Shown: positions 53,330 through 62,611, numbered from the stretch's first letter. The stretch: DNA of 64,000 bases from Gimesia aquarii (GCF_007748195.1 NZ_CP037920.1:620001-684000), one strand, 5' to 3'. Numbers and translations are program-made. The notes: generated by a model not told the origin, from the sequence alone.

Positions 53330-55909
53330 ATGAACTGTTTAATGGCCCGGATTGTGCTTCTGTTAGCAGCAATTGTAATGCTGGGCCCAGGATGTAGCCG
53401 TTTTCTGGAGACTTCTCTACAAGAAGAATTTGTAGAAAGCGAGGAACTTTACCAACAAGCACTCACTCAAATCGAATATCCCAATGTAGATGAATTCGAT
53501 GAAGGTGACACTTTTGGTACACAGGCACCAGCCAGACTTTCCAGTTCAACTACACCAGATTATTGGGAGCTCTCTTTGGAGGAAGTAGTGCGTTTGGCAT
53601 TAGAGAATTCCAAAGTCTTAGGTGATGTTGGTGGAGTTGCTTTAAATACACCAGCAGCCGTTCATACAAAATATGATGCTGCAATTGTTGAGTCTGACCC
53701 TCGTTATGGGGTGGAAGGTGCTCTCAGCGCTTATGATACAACGCTTTCGGCAAGTACGTTCTTTGAAAAGAACGATAAAGCGCTCAACAACGTCTTCTTC
53801 GGTGGTGGAACTCGTCTTTTAAGACAAGACGCGATGGTCATTCAAGCTCAGTTGACAAAGCGAGCCATGACAGGAACTGAGTTTACCCTGCGAGATTATA
53901 TTGATTACGATGCAAACAACTCTCCCGGTAACCAATTTCCACATGCTTATCAGAACAACATTGAAATGGAATTTCGTCACCCACTGTTACGAGGGGGAGG
54001 AGTTGACTTCAATCAACTGGCAGGTCCCAGTAATACACCAGGTGTCGTGAATGGTGTGATTATTGCCCGAATTAATACGGATATCAGCCTGGGAGAATTT
54101 GAAATTTCAGTTCGGGATCTTGTCAGCGATGTCGAGAATGCCTACTGGGACCTATATTTTGGTTATCGAGATCTCGATGCAAAAATAATGGCTCGTGATT
54201 CTGCTTTAGAAACATGGCGAAGAGTTCATGCTTTGTATGTAAATGGTCGACGAGGTGGAGAAGCGGAAAAAGAAGCTCAGGCGCGCGAACAGTATTACCG
54301 TTATCAGGCTGAAGTTGAAAATGCCTTAAGTGGTCGGTTATTGAATGGAACGCATACTAATAATGGTAGTCAGGGTGGAAGTTTTCAAAGCAATCACGGT
54401 GTGTATGTTGCAGAGCGTCGATTACGTATGTTAATGGGAATTTCCATTAATGATGGTCGTTTAATCCGACCTGCAGATGAGCCTTCTCTGGCCCGCGTCG
54501 AGTTTGATTGGGAAGAAACCTTAATTGAATCTCTGGAACGTCGTCCTGAGATCCGTCGACAACGATGGCAGATCAAAAAACGAGAGCTCGAACTGGAAGC
54601 AAACAAAAATTTCTTGAAACCCGAATTAGATCTGATTGGACGTTATCGTTGGCGTGGTTTCGGACGTAACTTTCTGGAAGAGGGAACACAAACCGGGCGA
54701 TTCGAGGGAGCACTTAATAATCTGTTCGATGGCGATTTCCAGGAATGGCAGTTAGGACTTGAACTCTCTGTGCCTTTGGGAAAAAGACAAGCGCATGCAG
54801 CGATGCGGTTTGCAGAATTACAATTAGCACGTGATCGAGCAATTCTGCATGAGCAGGAACGAGCGATCGTACAGAGTTTAAGTAATGCTATTGCAGATGT
54901 TGATCGTGCGTATGCCGTTTTGCAAACTAACTTCAACCGTCGACATGCTGCCAGACAAGAAGTAGCTGCGATGCAGGCTGCTTATGATTCTGATAATGCG
55001 ACTCTGGACTTACTGTTAGAGTCACAACGCCGTCAGGCAGAAGCGGATGGAAGCTACTATCGCTCGTTGGTGGAATACTCTCTGGCGATCAAAAACGTTC
55101 AGTTTGAAAAAGGATCATTACTCTCTTACAACAACATTTATCTCTCAGAAGGGGGCTGGCCTGAAAAAGCTTACATGGACGCAGCAGAGCGGGAACGTTT
55201 ACGTGGTCGTGTAAGAACAATTGTTGATGCTCCTGCTTATACCGGAAATCTAAGTCAAGGAATTTACCCTCAATTATTAGTACCCGGTGAAGTACCTGAA
55301 GAGAATCTGAAACCTGCTCCTGAACCAGTTCCTGAGAAGTTTGTCCCACCAGAGCCTGGGACGACGGGTGAAGCCGCCGCCCCTCCTGTTGAAGGCGATA
55401 TTCAATCGATCGAGTTCAGAGAAGATTGGGATGCGAATCATCAAATTCAAAATTTGGAATCGGTCCAGGCAGATAATCAGACCCCACAGCAGACAGATAT
55501 GATTCAAAGCATCCCTCCTGGACTAAAAGATGAGTTTCAGTCGAATCTTAATCCTGGTACTTTTGGTATGGAAGCTTCCGATTCACAAATCGCTCCACAA
55601 AAAACTGGTCAATCAGAGATCAACTTTCGCCCGATGGACTTACAGGGAGAAGCTCCCACATTACGGTCTGCTCGTCAGAATCAGATTCCAGAATTTCCCT
55701 CTAGAGGGAGCTCAGGTGAAAATGACCCATTCAAAAATTACCGGGATTCTGGACCTCATTGGAAACCTGTTCCACTTCCGGAAGTGAAAAGACGAAATTT
55801 AAGTGATTTTTCTGGTGAGGTACAACGATTTCCCTTAAAAGGCACTAGCTGGCAATCCTTAAATCAGCGAACGGATTCAGGTTCCGAAATCGATATGGAA
55901 GCTCCTTAA
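53330..55909 (+). CDS. TolC family outer-membrane protein with long C-terminal extension
   Basis: The protein has 859 residues. The signal region ends near VMLGPGCSRFLETSLQEE, and the Cys could be lipidated. TolC/OEP domains run from about residue 75 to 600: LSLEEVVRLALENSKVLGDV, then EFEISVRDLVSDVENAYWDL, LDAKIMARDSALETWRRVHA and the second repeat with ELELEANKNFLKPELDLIGR, QLGLELSVPLGKRQAHAAMR and SLSNAIADVDRAYAVLQTNF. Typical TolC proteins have about 450-500 residues. Here about 230 extra residues follow, rich in Pro, Gln and Glu (PEENLKPAPEPVPEKFVPPE), probably disordered. The gene is divergent from the GAF-HlyD fusion, which is its likely partner. Confidence 0.88.
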   Translation: MNCLMARIVLLLAAIVMLGPGCSRFLETSLQEEFVESEELYQQALTQIEYPNVDEFDEGDTFGTQAPARLSSSTTPDYWELSLEEVVRLALENSKVLGDVGGVALNTPAAVHTKYDAAIVESDPRYGVEGALSAYDTTLSASTFFEKNDKALNNVFFGGGTRLLRQDAMVIQAQLTKRAMTGTEFTLRDYIDYDANNSPGNQFPHAYQNNIEMEFRHPLLRGGGVDFNQLAGPSNTPGVVNGVIIARINTDISLGEFEISVRDLVSDVENAYWDLYFGYRDLDAKIMARDSALETWRRVHALYVNGRRGGEAEKEAQAREQYYRYQAEVENALSGRLLNGTHTNNGSQGGSFQSNHGVYVAERRLRMLMGISINDGRLIRPADEPSLARVEFDWEETLIESLERRPEIRRQRWQIKKRELELEANKNFLKPELDLIGRYRWRGFGRNFLEEGTQTGRFEGALNNLFDGDFQEWQLGLELSVPLGKRQAHAAMRFAELQLARDRAILHEQERAIVQSLSNAIADVDRAYAVLQTNFNRRHAARQEVAAMQAAYDSDNATLDLLLESQRRQAEADGSYYRSLVEYSLAIKNVQFEKGSLLSYNNIYLSEGGWPEKAYMDAAERERLRGRVRTIVDAPAYTGNLSQGIYPQLLVPGEVPEENLKPAPEPVPEKFVPPEPGTTGEAAAPPVEGDIQSIEFREDWDANHQIQNLESVQADNQTPQQTDMIQSIPPGLKDEFQSNLNPGTFGMEASDSQIAPQKTGQSEINFRPMDLQGEAPTLRSARQNQIPEFPSRGSSGENDPFKNYRDSGPHWKPVPLPEVKRRNLSDFSGEVQRFPLKGTSWQSLNQRTDSGSEIDMEAP

Positions 55910-56000
55910 AATGGGGATTTTTTTGGCAAACATCAGAATTTCGCCAAAAATAGTGAATCTGCGTTACTTGTCTCTCTTTCAGGATTGAGATAACTTAAGA

Positions 56001-56183
56001 TATAATAATCTAGTTGAGCCAGAAGATTTTCCAAGATTCTGGTCTGTGGTAATTAGCATCTCATTGGAGATGTTCTTTTTTTCATAGAGACTATAATTAA
56101 GCAAGTATGTTTTGCTGGGAGTTCTAATTCCCTGTTGTGCAAAACATAAAACCCTTTTTTTACATAACAAGGAGAAAGAAGCA
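56001..56183 (+). promoter_or_regulatory. infC leader with possible promoters and attenuator
   Basis: TATAAT occurs at 56001-56006 (TTTCAG 17 bases upstream at 55978) and again at 56092-56097. Between them lie a hairpin CCAGAA/TTCTGG (56019-56042) and a terminator-like hairpin at 56057-56082. If transcription starts after the first TATAAT, the hairpins form an attenuator in the infC leader. If it starts after the second, the hairpin just ends the TolC transcript. The Shine-Dalgarno AAGGAGA at 56169-56175 precedes the infC start by 9 bases. Confidence 0.45.
56057..56082 (+). terminator. Terminator-like hairpin upstream of infC
   Basis: CATCTC at 56057-56062 pairs with GAGATG at 56067-56072 with an ATTG loop, followed by TTC and seven T. 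It lies between the TolC and infC genes. Confidence 0.7.
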
Positions 56184-56690
56184 ATCGAAACAACGCAGAG
56201 ACTTAATGACCAGATACGGATTAGTCCGGTGAGGGTCGTTGATCAAGACGGGGAACAATTAGGAGTGATTCCCACAGCAGATGCTTTAAAGTTGGCGATG
56301 GATGCAAATCTCGATCTGGTTGAAGTCGCCTCTGATGCAAAACCCCCAGTCTGTCGAATTATGGACTATGGGAAGCTGAAGTATGAGCGTAAAAAAAAGA
56401 CCAGCAAAAATACGAAACAACATCATGTACAACTCAAAGAAATTCGGATGCGTCCCAAAATTGGAAAGCATGACATCGAATTTAAGCTGAAGAGTGCCCG
56501 AAAATTTCTGGAGCAGAAGGACAAGGTCAAATTTAATATCATGTTTCGTGGTCGCGAAAATGCACATCACGAACTAGGGCGAACGATCTTAGGGGAAATT
56601 CAGGAGCAACTTTCTGATTTGTCTAAAGTCGAACAATCTCCCGCGATGGCCAGCGGAAGAAATATGATCATGGTCCTTGCTCCTAAATAA
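56184..56690 (+). CDS. infC: Translation initiation factor IF-3
   Basis: The protein has 168 residues from the AUC at 56184. The IF-3 N-domain reads [20 protein letters not shown], then [20 protein letters not shown], followed by [19 protein letters not shown]. The C-domain reads [20 protein letters not shown] and [17 protein letters not shown]. It binds the 30S subunit, prevents 50S joining and checks the start codon and initiator tRNA. No ATG, GTG or TTG lies between the strong AAGGAGA at 56169 and the conserved N-terminus. The only upstream candidate, TTG at 56112, is on the wrong side of the Shine-Dalgarno. AUU is used by E. coli infC, and AUC here would serve the same autoregulation. No rpmI or rplT follows. 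Confidence 0.93.
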   Translation: METTQRLNDQIRISPVRVVDQDGEQLGVIPTADALKLAMDANLDLVEVASDAKPPVCRIMDYGKLKYERKKKTSKNTKQHHVQLKEIRMRPKIGKHDIEFKLKSARKFLEQKDKVKFNIMFRGRENAHHELGRTILGEIQEQLSDLSKVEQSPAMASGRNMIMVLAPK

Positions 56691-56855
56691 TCGATACCTG
56701 TGTAACAGCGATTCGAAAACCAGGGGCCAGTTGCAAAAAATAAATATGGATGGGCAGTACTCTCTGTACGCGCTATTAACCGGGTCGGTTATTTTTTAGG
56801 TCAACAAAACAGGTTGGAGCTGGCAGACAGCTTAAACTATTATTGGCAGCTTTTC

Positions 56856-57848
56856 TTATAAATTGACCCAACTTCCAAGGCGATTGCTTTCTACAACTGC
56901 TTCGATGACTTTCATATTGGAAACAGCATCTTCGAGTGGAGTCGGAATAGACGTGTTATTGAGGACTGCCTGGGAAAATAAGTCTCCCTGAATTGTGTAT
57001 TGGTTGCAAACTTCCAATTCAATTTCATTGATTTCAGTTCCAGTTTGCAACCAGACTTTACATGGTCGATCGATGGGAGCATTAAAGGGGATTTCTATTT
57101 CCACTCTTCCCTCTGTACCATGAATGTGTACGCGCTGGTAAGGGTTAAGTTGCGTAGAACATGTGAATGTCGAACTGCCATTAGGGAATTCCAAGGTTGC
57201 AGAAGTCAATCGATCTGTGTTGAGTGTGGAGTCATATTCAGCAATTCCAAAAACACGCTTGGGTTCCTCATCAAAGATGAATCGCGAAAGTGAAATCGGA
57301 TAGCAGCCAATATCCATCAAGCCCCCTCCACCAAGCTCAGATTGGTTACGAATGTTTTGAGGGTCATCATTAAAGTAAGAGAAAAACGATTGAATGGTAC
57401 GTAGAGTGCCAATTTTTCCTTCCTGCACTATCTTTTGTGCCAATTGCCATTGAGGGTGATGGCGGTACATAAAGGCTTCCATCACTTTTAGTTCAGAATG
57501 TTTCTGGGCACAATCGAGCAGTGTTTGACCTTCTTCGGATGATAACCCGATGGGTTTTTCACAGAGTACGTGCTTACCTGCTTGAATGGCCTTGATCGAC
57601 CAGGGAACATGCATGTGATTGGGCAGGGGATTATAAATTACGTCAATGTCTGGGTCTGCCAAGAGTTCTTCATAAGATCCATAAGCACGCGCAATCCCTA
57701 ATTGAGAGGCGACTTGTTTTGCTTGCGCCAAATTTCGCGACGCAATTGCAGTTACTTCACTGAAGTTCCCTTTTTGCATTGCGGGAATGACTTGTAGTGT
57801 GCCAATTTTTGCAGTGCTCAGAATACCCCAGCGGATTTTATCGCTCAT
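56856..57848 (-). CDS. Gfo/Idh/MocA family oxidoreductase
   Basis: The protein has 330 residues. The N-terminal Rossmann fold begins IRWGILSTAKIGTLQVIPAM, without a full GxGxxG but with GILSTAKIG, the family form. The signature EKPIGLSS follows HVLCEKPIGL at about residues 94-98, where Lys is the catalytic/cofactor residue. The C-terminal domain has RTIQSFFSYFN, GGGGLMDIGCYPISLSRFIF and CSTQLNPYQRVHIHGTEGRV. It is closest to dTDP-3-keto-like or dihydrodiol/xylose dehydrogenase members. The substrate and NAD(P) preference are not clear. The gene stands alone, convergent with infC. Confidence 0.9.
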   Translation of the reverse strand: MSDKIRWGILSTAKIGTLQVIPAMQKGNFSEVTAIASRNLAQAKQVASQLGIARAYGSYEELLADPDIDVIYNPLPNHMHVPWSIKAIQAGKHVLCEKPIGLSSEEGQTLLDCAQKHSELKVMEAFMYRHHPQWQLAQKIVQEGKIGTLRTIQSFFSYFNDDPQNIRNQSELGGGGLMDIGCYPISLSRFIFDEEPKRVFGIAEYDSTLNTDRLTSATLEFPNGSSTFTCSTQLNPYQRVHIHGTEGRVEIEIPFNAPIDRPCKVWLQTGTEINEIELEVCNQYTIQGDLFSQAVLNNTSIPTPLEDAVSNMKVIEAVVESNRLGSWVNL

Positions 57849-57913
57849 GTGATGCCTGTGTGATTTATTGACATTTGAAGAAAGAAAGAGAAATTTCAGA
57901 ACCAGCCCGGTGA

Positions 57914-58111
57914 TTAGGCTGGTAGTAGGGTATAAGGCGCTAATTCGTTTAGCAAGGCTCTCATGTCAGATTGCTTTTCACGGTGTTGTGATTGAATGAT
58001 AATCTGTGCCCATCGTCGATACAGTATGAAAGCTTCTTCGATTCCTTGACATACATTTTGTGATAGTTGAGGTAGGGTAATATTGTCTGAAGGTTCAATA
58101 TGATTTAGCTC
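57914..58111 (-). pseudogene. Possible C-terminal coding remnant, no start codon
   Basis: A stop-to-stop minus-strand frame of 65 codons reads like the end of a helical protein (CQGIEEAFILYRRWAQIIIQ, then MRALLNELAPYTLLPA). There is no start codon in its first 40 residues and no ribosome binding site. It may be the residue of a deleted gene, or chance. Confidence 0.3.
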
Positions 58112-58127
58112 TTAACTTTGGGAGGAA

Positions 58128-58311
58128 TTAGTTTTCACTTTTTTCTCTTGCCACTTTATCTATGGAACCACCTTCATCAATAATATTGCCAGCGTAGGCA
58201 TCACCAGAACAAATTATAGTACTGAATGTATTAAGACTATGGAGCTACAGAGGGGGACAAAGTAATATTTCCAGAATCTGTGGCAAAATTGAGGTCATTC
58301 AGCTCATTCAC
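58128..58311 (-). pseudogene. Frameshifted remnant of a secreted repeat protein
   Basis: From a GTG at 58311 the frame gives VNELNDLNFATDSGNITLSP and stops after SVAP. Continuing with a single-base frameshift gives HSLNTFSTIICSGDAYAGNI, then IDEGGSID, ending at a stop near 58128. Both pieces have the Asn/Thr/Ile/Gly composition of surface beta-helix proteins. This is suggestive only. Confidence 0.35.
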
Positions 58312-58343
58312 ATATATTGAATTTGGGAATGCTTGACTCAAGC

Positions 58344-58454
58344 ATGGCAGCAATCAAGTCATTTTCAGTGCTTTCGATATTACTCATGTTAGTGGCCGCC
58401 GGGAGTCATGCGCGTGAATTCATAATTAATAATGGCAAAACAGCTTATTATTAA
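58344..58454 (+). pseudogene. Truncated secreted protein: signal peptide and a few residues
   Basis: ATG at 58344 opens a 36-codon frame: a good signal peptide (FSVLSILLMLVAAGSHA), then REFIINNGKTAYY and a stop. The start resembles that of an exported repeat protein cut off soon after the signal peptide. It may be the remnant of a surface protein gene. Confidence 0.4.
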
Positions 58455-58856
58455 AATAGAGTGCCATATATGTGTTGGTGAAATTGTGTTCAATTGAAAT
58501 CTTGTTTTGACATAAAGCTATGTGAAAAGTTTTGGAGTTGGGTAGGCATTATTCCGGCGTGGAGGTCTTTGCTTGGCGTTCTCTTGACTGCTTAAACGGC
58601 AAAGTTTTTCAAACTGTCCCCATATTTGAGAATTTCTGATCCACGATCTCCCGAGTCCAAGAATCTTACGGTTATTACTCTGAGAATGCATTGCTTAGTT
58701 TTCTTCATACATCTATCCTTCCTACTGAATTAGGGGTTTCTTCCCTATAACAAAGTGAAAAATCCGCTTTGACCATCGATAGCCATTTTAATTCCAGAGG
58801 TTCTAGCTACTTTTGGGTCATGGTTTTGCTCGAAAGGTCTCATCAGGTATCTCAAA

Positions 58857-59540
58857 ATGGATCGTTTTCTATTTCCGAAATGGGCAAATACAATTGTGCC
58901 GGTACTAGGTGCGCTCGGTGCAGTTGGTGTTTTGTATGTCATTGGAATGGTAGCCTTTGGGGCCAGCCCTGAAACTACTGATGTGGGTTATCAGCCTGAA
59001 CAGCCTCTGCCTTTTAGTCATGCCTTGCATGCGGGTAAGCTGAAGCTGGATTGCCGCTATTGTCATAATACAGTTGAAGTTGCTGGGCACGCCGCGATTC
59101 CGCCCACTTCTACTTGCTTGAACTGTCATAGTGGTGCTGATGCTAATGGAGTTGTCAATACTGTTGCCGTTCATTCAACAAGTGCAAAGCTTGCACCCGT
59201 TCGCGAAAGTCAAGCGACAGGTAAGTCGATACAGTGGCGACGTGTTCATGATTTACCCGATTATGTTTATTTTAATCATAGTGCTCATGTGCGTCGTGGT
59301 GTGAGTTGTGTTGCCTGTCATGGGCGAGTCGACAAGATGGAAAAGGTGACTCAGGTGGAGCCGCTGAGTATGGGCTGGTGTTTGAAGTGTCATCGGAATC
59401 CTGAGCCTAACCTTCGTCCACCAGAGTTTGTGACTAAACTCGATTGGGCACCTGATGGTGATCCGCATGAGGTGGGTGAAAAGGTTCGTGAGGAGTTGAA
59501 TTTGAATCCTTCTACTAATTGTTCTACGTGTCACCGCTAA
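58857..59540 (+). CDS. actA: Pentahaem cytochrome c, alternative complex III subunit ActA
   Basis: The protein has 227 residues. A membrane anchor lies at residues 12-33 ([20 protein letters not shown]). Five CxxCH haem-binding motifs are present: CRYCH (66), CLNCH (87), CVACH (151), CLKCH (175) and CSTCH (222). This is the ActA pattern: a membrane-anchored pentahaem cytochrome that passes electrons from the quinol-oxidising core to downstream carriers. The actB gene begins 12 bases after this stop, and actC follows. Alternative complex III replaces cytochrome bc1 in many Bacteroidota, Chloroflexota and Planctomycetota. Confidence 0.93.
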   Translation: MDRFLFPKWANTIVPVLGALGAVGVLYVIGMVAFGASPETTDVGYQPEQPLPFSHALHAGKLKLDCRYCHNTVEVAGHAAIPPTSTCLNCHSGADANGVVNTVAVHSTSAKLAPVRESQATGKSIQWRRVHDLPDYVYFNHSAHVRRGVSCVACHGRVDKMEKVTQVEPLSMGWCLKCHRNPEPNLRPPEFVTKLDWAPDGDPHEVGEKVREELNLNPSTNCSTCHR

Positions 59541-59551
59541 GGGGTTCGGTT

Positions 59552-62500
59552 GTGGATAAGAAGTATTGGCGAAGTCTGAATGAATTGCATTCCACGCCGG
59601 AGTTTCAAGAGATTTTAGATCGAGAGTTTCCAGTTGCAGCTTCCGAGTACCCTGAAGGGGTTTCGCGTCGTCGCTGGTTACAGATTATGGGTGCTTCTGT
59701 GGCTCTGGCTGGGGTCTCAGGTTGTCGCTGGGAAGATGAAAAGATATCTCCCAGTGTATCACGCCCTGAAGGTCTGATTCCCGGGATGCCGCAGAAATAT
59801 GCGACGTTTATGGAGTTGGGGGGGCTGGCTGAAAGTCTGCTGGTGACTTGTTATGATGGTCGGCCGATCAAGGTGGAAGGGAATCCCGATTCACAACAAA
59901 GTAAAGGGGCTTCCTCTGTTTTTGCACAGTCGGAAACGTTGTCGCTATACGATCCTGATCGGGCTGTAGGGGTTGTGGAGCGGAGAGATGGTGGGCGATA
60001 CGCTCGTGATTGGCAGGCGTTTTTTGAGTATTCCGATTCTGTATTGGATCAGGCAAAAAAAGATGGTGGTACCAAGGTTCGTGTCTTGGCTGATGTGAGT
60101 TCTTCGGCTGCCAGAAAAGGTTTGCAGGAAAAGTTTGCTACATTATTTCCAAAGTCTCAGTGGTATGATTATACCGCTTGTTCTCGCGACAATGTCTACG
60201 CTGGTTCAAAGCTTGCGTTCGGAGAAGTGATTCGGCCACATTTCGATTTGAGTAAAGCAAACATTGTGGTTTGTCTGGATGAGGACTTGCTGTCTGAGCA
60301 TCCGGCAGCGTTGCTGCATACACGTGATTGGGCTGCCCGCCGCGATCCTGCCGCAGGCGAAATGAATCGTTTGTATGCTGTCGAAAGTCGATTCACAACT
60401 ACCGGACTCGCAGCCGACCATCGACTGCCAACACGTTCTGTCGATCTTGGTTTCTTTCTCACAAAGCTTGAAGCCCAGATTCAAGGTTTGTTGTCAGGCA
60501 AGAAATCGGAAGCCGCCGGTGATAGTTATGCAGAAAAAGTCCTCGCAGCTATGGCTGAGGATTTGGTTGCCAATCAGGGAATGAGTCTGGTTGCGATTGG
60601 CGCGGGTCAGCCTGCTGAACTGCATGCAAAGGTTCATGCATTGAATGAGCGGTTGGGTAATGTTGGTAAAACGATTCGCTATACCAAAGAGCCCTTGGCG
60701 AGAGACATTTCTTCTGTTGATGCATTGGCAAAATTGACTGCAGAAATGCAGTCTGGAGCCGTCGATACGTTAGTGATTATTGGTGGGAATCCTGCTTATA
60801 ATGCTCCCGGTGATATCGACTTTGTGACTGCATTGACTAAAGTTCCCAATTCTATTCATCTGGGTGAATATGAGGACGAGACCTCTCTGTTATGTAAGTG
60901 GCACCTCCCGAAAACGCATCCGTTTGAGCAATGGGGTGATGCTCGTTCTTATGACGGGACACTCTGTGTTGCACAGCCTCTGATTGAACCGCTGCATGAT
61001 GGCAAGTCAGAAGTTGAACTACTGGCAATATTATGCGGCGAAAAACATCCAAGTACTCTGGAATTGATCAAAGAGGCTGTGAAGGGTTCATTAGATCCGA
61101 TGGCTGTGAACGCTTCCTGGCGTCGTCTGGTGCATGATGGTGTTTTAAAGGGGAGTACACTGGATGCTGTATCGCCCAAAGCAAAGACACTACCGCCAGC
61201 GAAAATTGCTGAGGCAGCTACCGAAGAGTTTGAGTTGGTATACTACCCCAGCCCACAAGTTTATGACGGCCGATTTGCAAACAGTGGTTGGTTGCAGGAA
61301 ACTCCTGACAACCTTACAAAAGTCACTTGGGATAACGCTGCGATTATTGCCCCCAGTACGGCTAAAAGTCTGGGAGTGGAATTTGGTTCTGTCGTAAAGC
61401 TGATTTTGGATGGGAAATCGCTCGAACTGCCAGTCTATGTACTTCCAGGGCAGGCTCCGAATTCGATTGCAGTGGCCTTGGGGTATGGTCGAACTGCAGC
61501 CGGTCTCGTCGGTGGTGATGTTGCTCGGGATGTTGCACCGGTTGGGGAAAATATTGCAGCCCTTCAGTCAAAAGGGAAAACAGATTTTGCCACTGGACTG
61601 AAGGTCGAAAAAACAGATAAGCAATACGAACTCGCGATTACTCAAGATCATCATAGTATCGACACTGTTGGTGTGGGCGAAATTCAAGGTCGGGTTGGCC
61701 AGCTTGTTCGTGAAGGCGACGTTAGTGAGTACAAAGAGGATCCCAGTTTTGCCAAAGGGCGAACACACCATCCTGAACTAAAATCCTTATGGGAAGAGCT
61801 TTCCTATGAGGGGCAAGCTTGGGGAATGTCTGTCGATTTAACAAAATGTGTTGGCTGTAATGCCTGTATGATTGCCTGTCAGGCAGAAAATAACGTTCCC
61901 GTTGTGGGGCGCGAGCAGGTGATCAATAGTCGTGAGATGCATTGGTTGCGTGTAGATCGTTACTTTACCGGTGATGATGTTGATAATCCTGGTGTTTCGA
62001 TTCAACCTATGTTTTGCCAGCAATGTGAATTGGCTCCTTGCGAGCAGGTTTGCCCGGTTGCTGCGACTGTGCATACAGACGAAGGGTTAAATGACATGGT
62101 GTATAATCGCTGTGTAGGAACCCGTTATTGTGCGAATAACTGCCCTTACAAGGTGCGAAGGTTTAATTACTTTAACTACAATAAGGTCTACGAGGATCCT
62201 AATCGAAAATTACAGGCATTGGTTCTCAATCCTGAAGTGACTGTGCGTCATCGTGGAGTCATGGAAAAATGTACTTATTGTGTGCAGCGTATTAAGGCTG
62301 TTCAGATCGAAGCCAAAAATGAGCAGCGTCCCATTGAAGATGGCGAAATTGTTACTGCCTGCCAACAGGCATGTCCCGCAAAAGCCATTGAATTTGGTGA
62401 CTTGAATAATGAGAAATCACTTGTTGCTAAAGCACATGCAAATCCTAGATCCTATGCAGTTCTCTCGGAGTTGAATATCAAGCCGAGAACCGCTTACTTG

Positions 62501-62611
62501 GCCCGTATATTAAATCCGCATCCTTCTTTGGCAAAACCATCGACAGAGGGGCATGGGCATGGAGAGCAACACGCTGATGCTGATCATCAAGAAAAAGCGG
62601 AAAAGCATTAG
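59552..62611 (+). CDS. actB: Alternative complex III iron-sulfur subunit ActB (fused MoCo-like and Fe-S halves)
   Basis: The protein has 1019 residues from the GTG at 59552, with AAGGGG 7 bases upstream. An in-frame TTG at 59519 overlaps actA. A Tat signal is visible (SRRRWLQIMGASVALAGVSG). The N-terminal 700 residues resemble molybdopterin oxidoreductases but in ActB proteins bind no molybdenum. The C-terminal 260 residues are an NrfC-like ferredoxin domain with four cysteine groups: CVGCNACMIAC near residue 766, CQQCELAPCEQVCP, CVGTRYCANNCPYKV and CTYCVQRI...CQQACP. These bind three or four clusters. The fusion is normal for ActB. A His-rich tail ends the protein. It lies between actA and actC. 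Confidence 0.93.
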   Translation: MDKKYWRSLNELHSTPEFQEILDREFPVAASEYPEGVSRRRWLQIMGASVALAGVSGCRWEDEKISPSVSRPEGLIPGMPQKYATFMELGGLAESLLVTCYDGRPIKVEGNPDSQQSKGASSVFAQSETLSLYDPDRAVGVVERRDGGRYARDWQAFFEYSDSVLDQAKKDGGTKVRVLADVSSSAARKGLQEKFATLFPKSQWYDYTACSRDNVYAGSKLAFGEVIRPHFDLSKANIVVCLDEDLLSEHPAALLHTRDWAARRDPAAGEMNRLYAVESRFTTTGLAADHRLPTRSVDLGFFLTKLEAQIQGLLSGKKSEAAGDSYAEKVLAAMAEDLVANQGMSLVAIGAGQPAELHAKVHALNERLGNVGKTIRYTKEPLARDISSVDALAKLTAEMQSGAVDTLVIIGGNPAYNAPGDIDFVTALTKVPNSIHLGEYEDETSLLCKWHLPKTHPFEQWGDARSYDGTLCVAQPLIEPLHDGKSEVELLAILCGEKHPSTLELIKEAVKGSLDPMAVNASWRRLVHDGVLKGSTLDAVSPKAKTLPPAKIAEAATEEFELVYYPSPQVYDGRFANSGWLQETPDNLTKVTWDNAAIIAPSTAKSLGVEFGSVVKLILDGKSLELPVYVLPGQAPNSIAVALGYGRTAAGLVGGDVARDVAPVGENIAALQSKGKTDFATGLKVEKTDKQYELAITQDHHSIDTVGVGEIQGRVGQLVREGDVSEYKEDPSFAKGRTHHPELKSLWEELSYEGQAWGMSVDLTKCVGCNACMIACQAENNVPVVGREQVINSREMHWLRVDRYFTGDDVDNPGVSIQPMFCQQCELAPCEQVCPVAATVHTDEGLNDMVYNRCVGTRYCANNCPYKVRRFNYFNYNKVYEDPNRKLQALVLNPEVTVRHRGVMEKCTYCVQRIKAVQIEAKNEQRPIEDGEIVTACQQACPAKAIEFGDLNNEKSLVAKAHANPRSYAVLSELNIKPRTAYLARILNPHPSLAKPSTEGHGHGEQHADADHQEKAEKH

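Larger units (their letters stand above)
57849..58856. other. About 1 kb non-coding region with gene remnants
   Basis: No intact gene. Three coding-like fragments listed separately lie here: 57914-58111 and 58128-58311 on the minus strand and 58344-58454 on the plus strand. TTGACA occurs near 58504, about 350 bases before actA, but no good -10 follows. The region immediately before actA should hold the promoter of alternative complex III. Confidence 0.45.

Noticed and set aside
56112-56183. TTG at 56112 as infC start
   Set aside because: It lies upstream of the strong Shine-Dalgarno and would add 24 residues ([15 protein letters not shown]...) not expected in IF-3.
60196-60484. Several antisense frames of 60-90 codons inside actB
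   Set aside because: They mirror the coding strand of a well-supported gene and show no independent motif.
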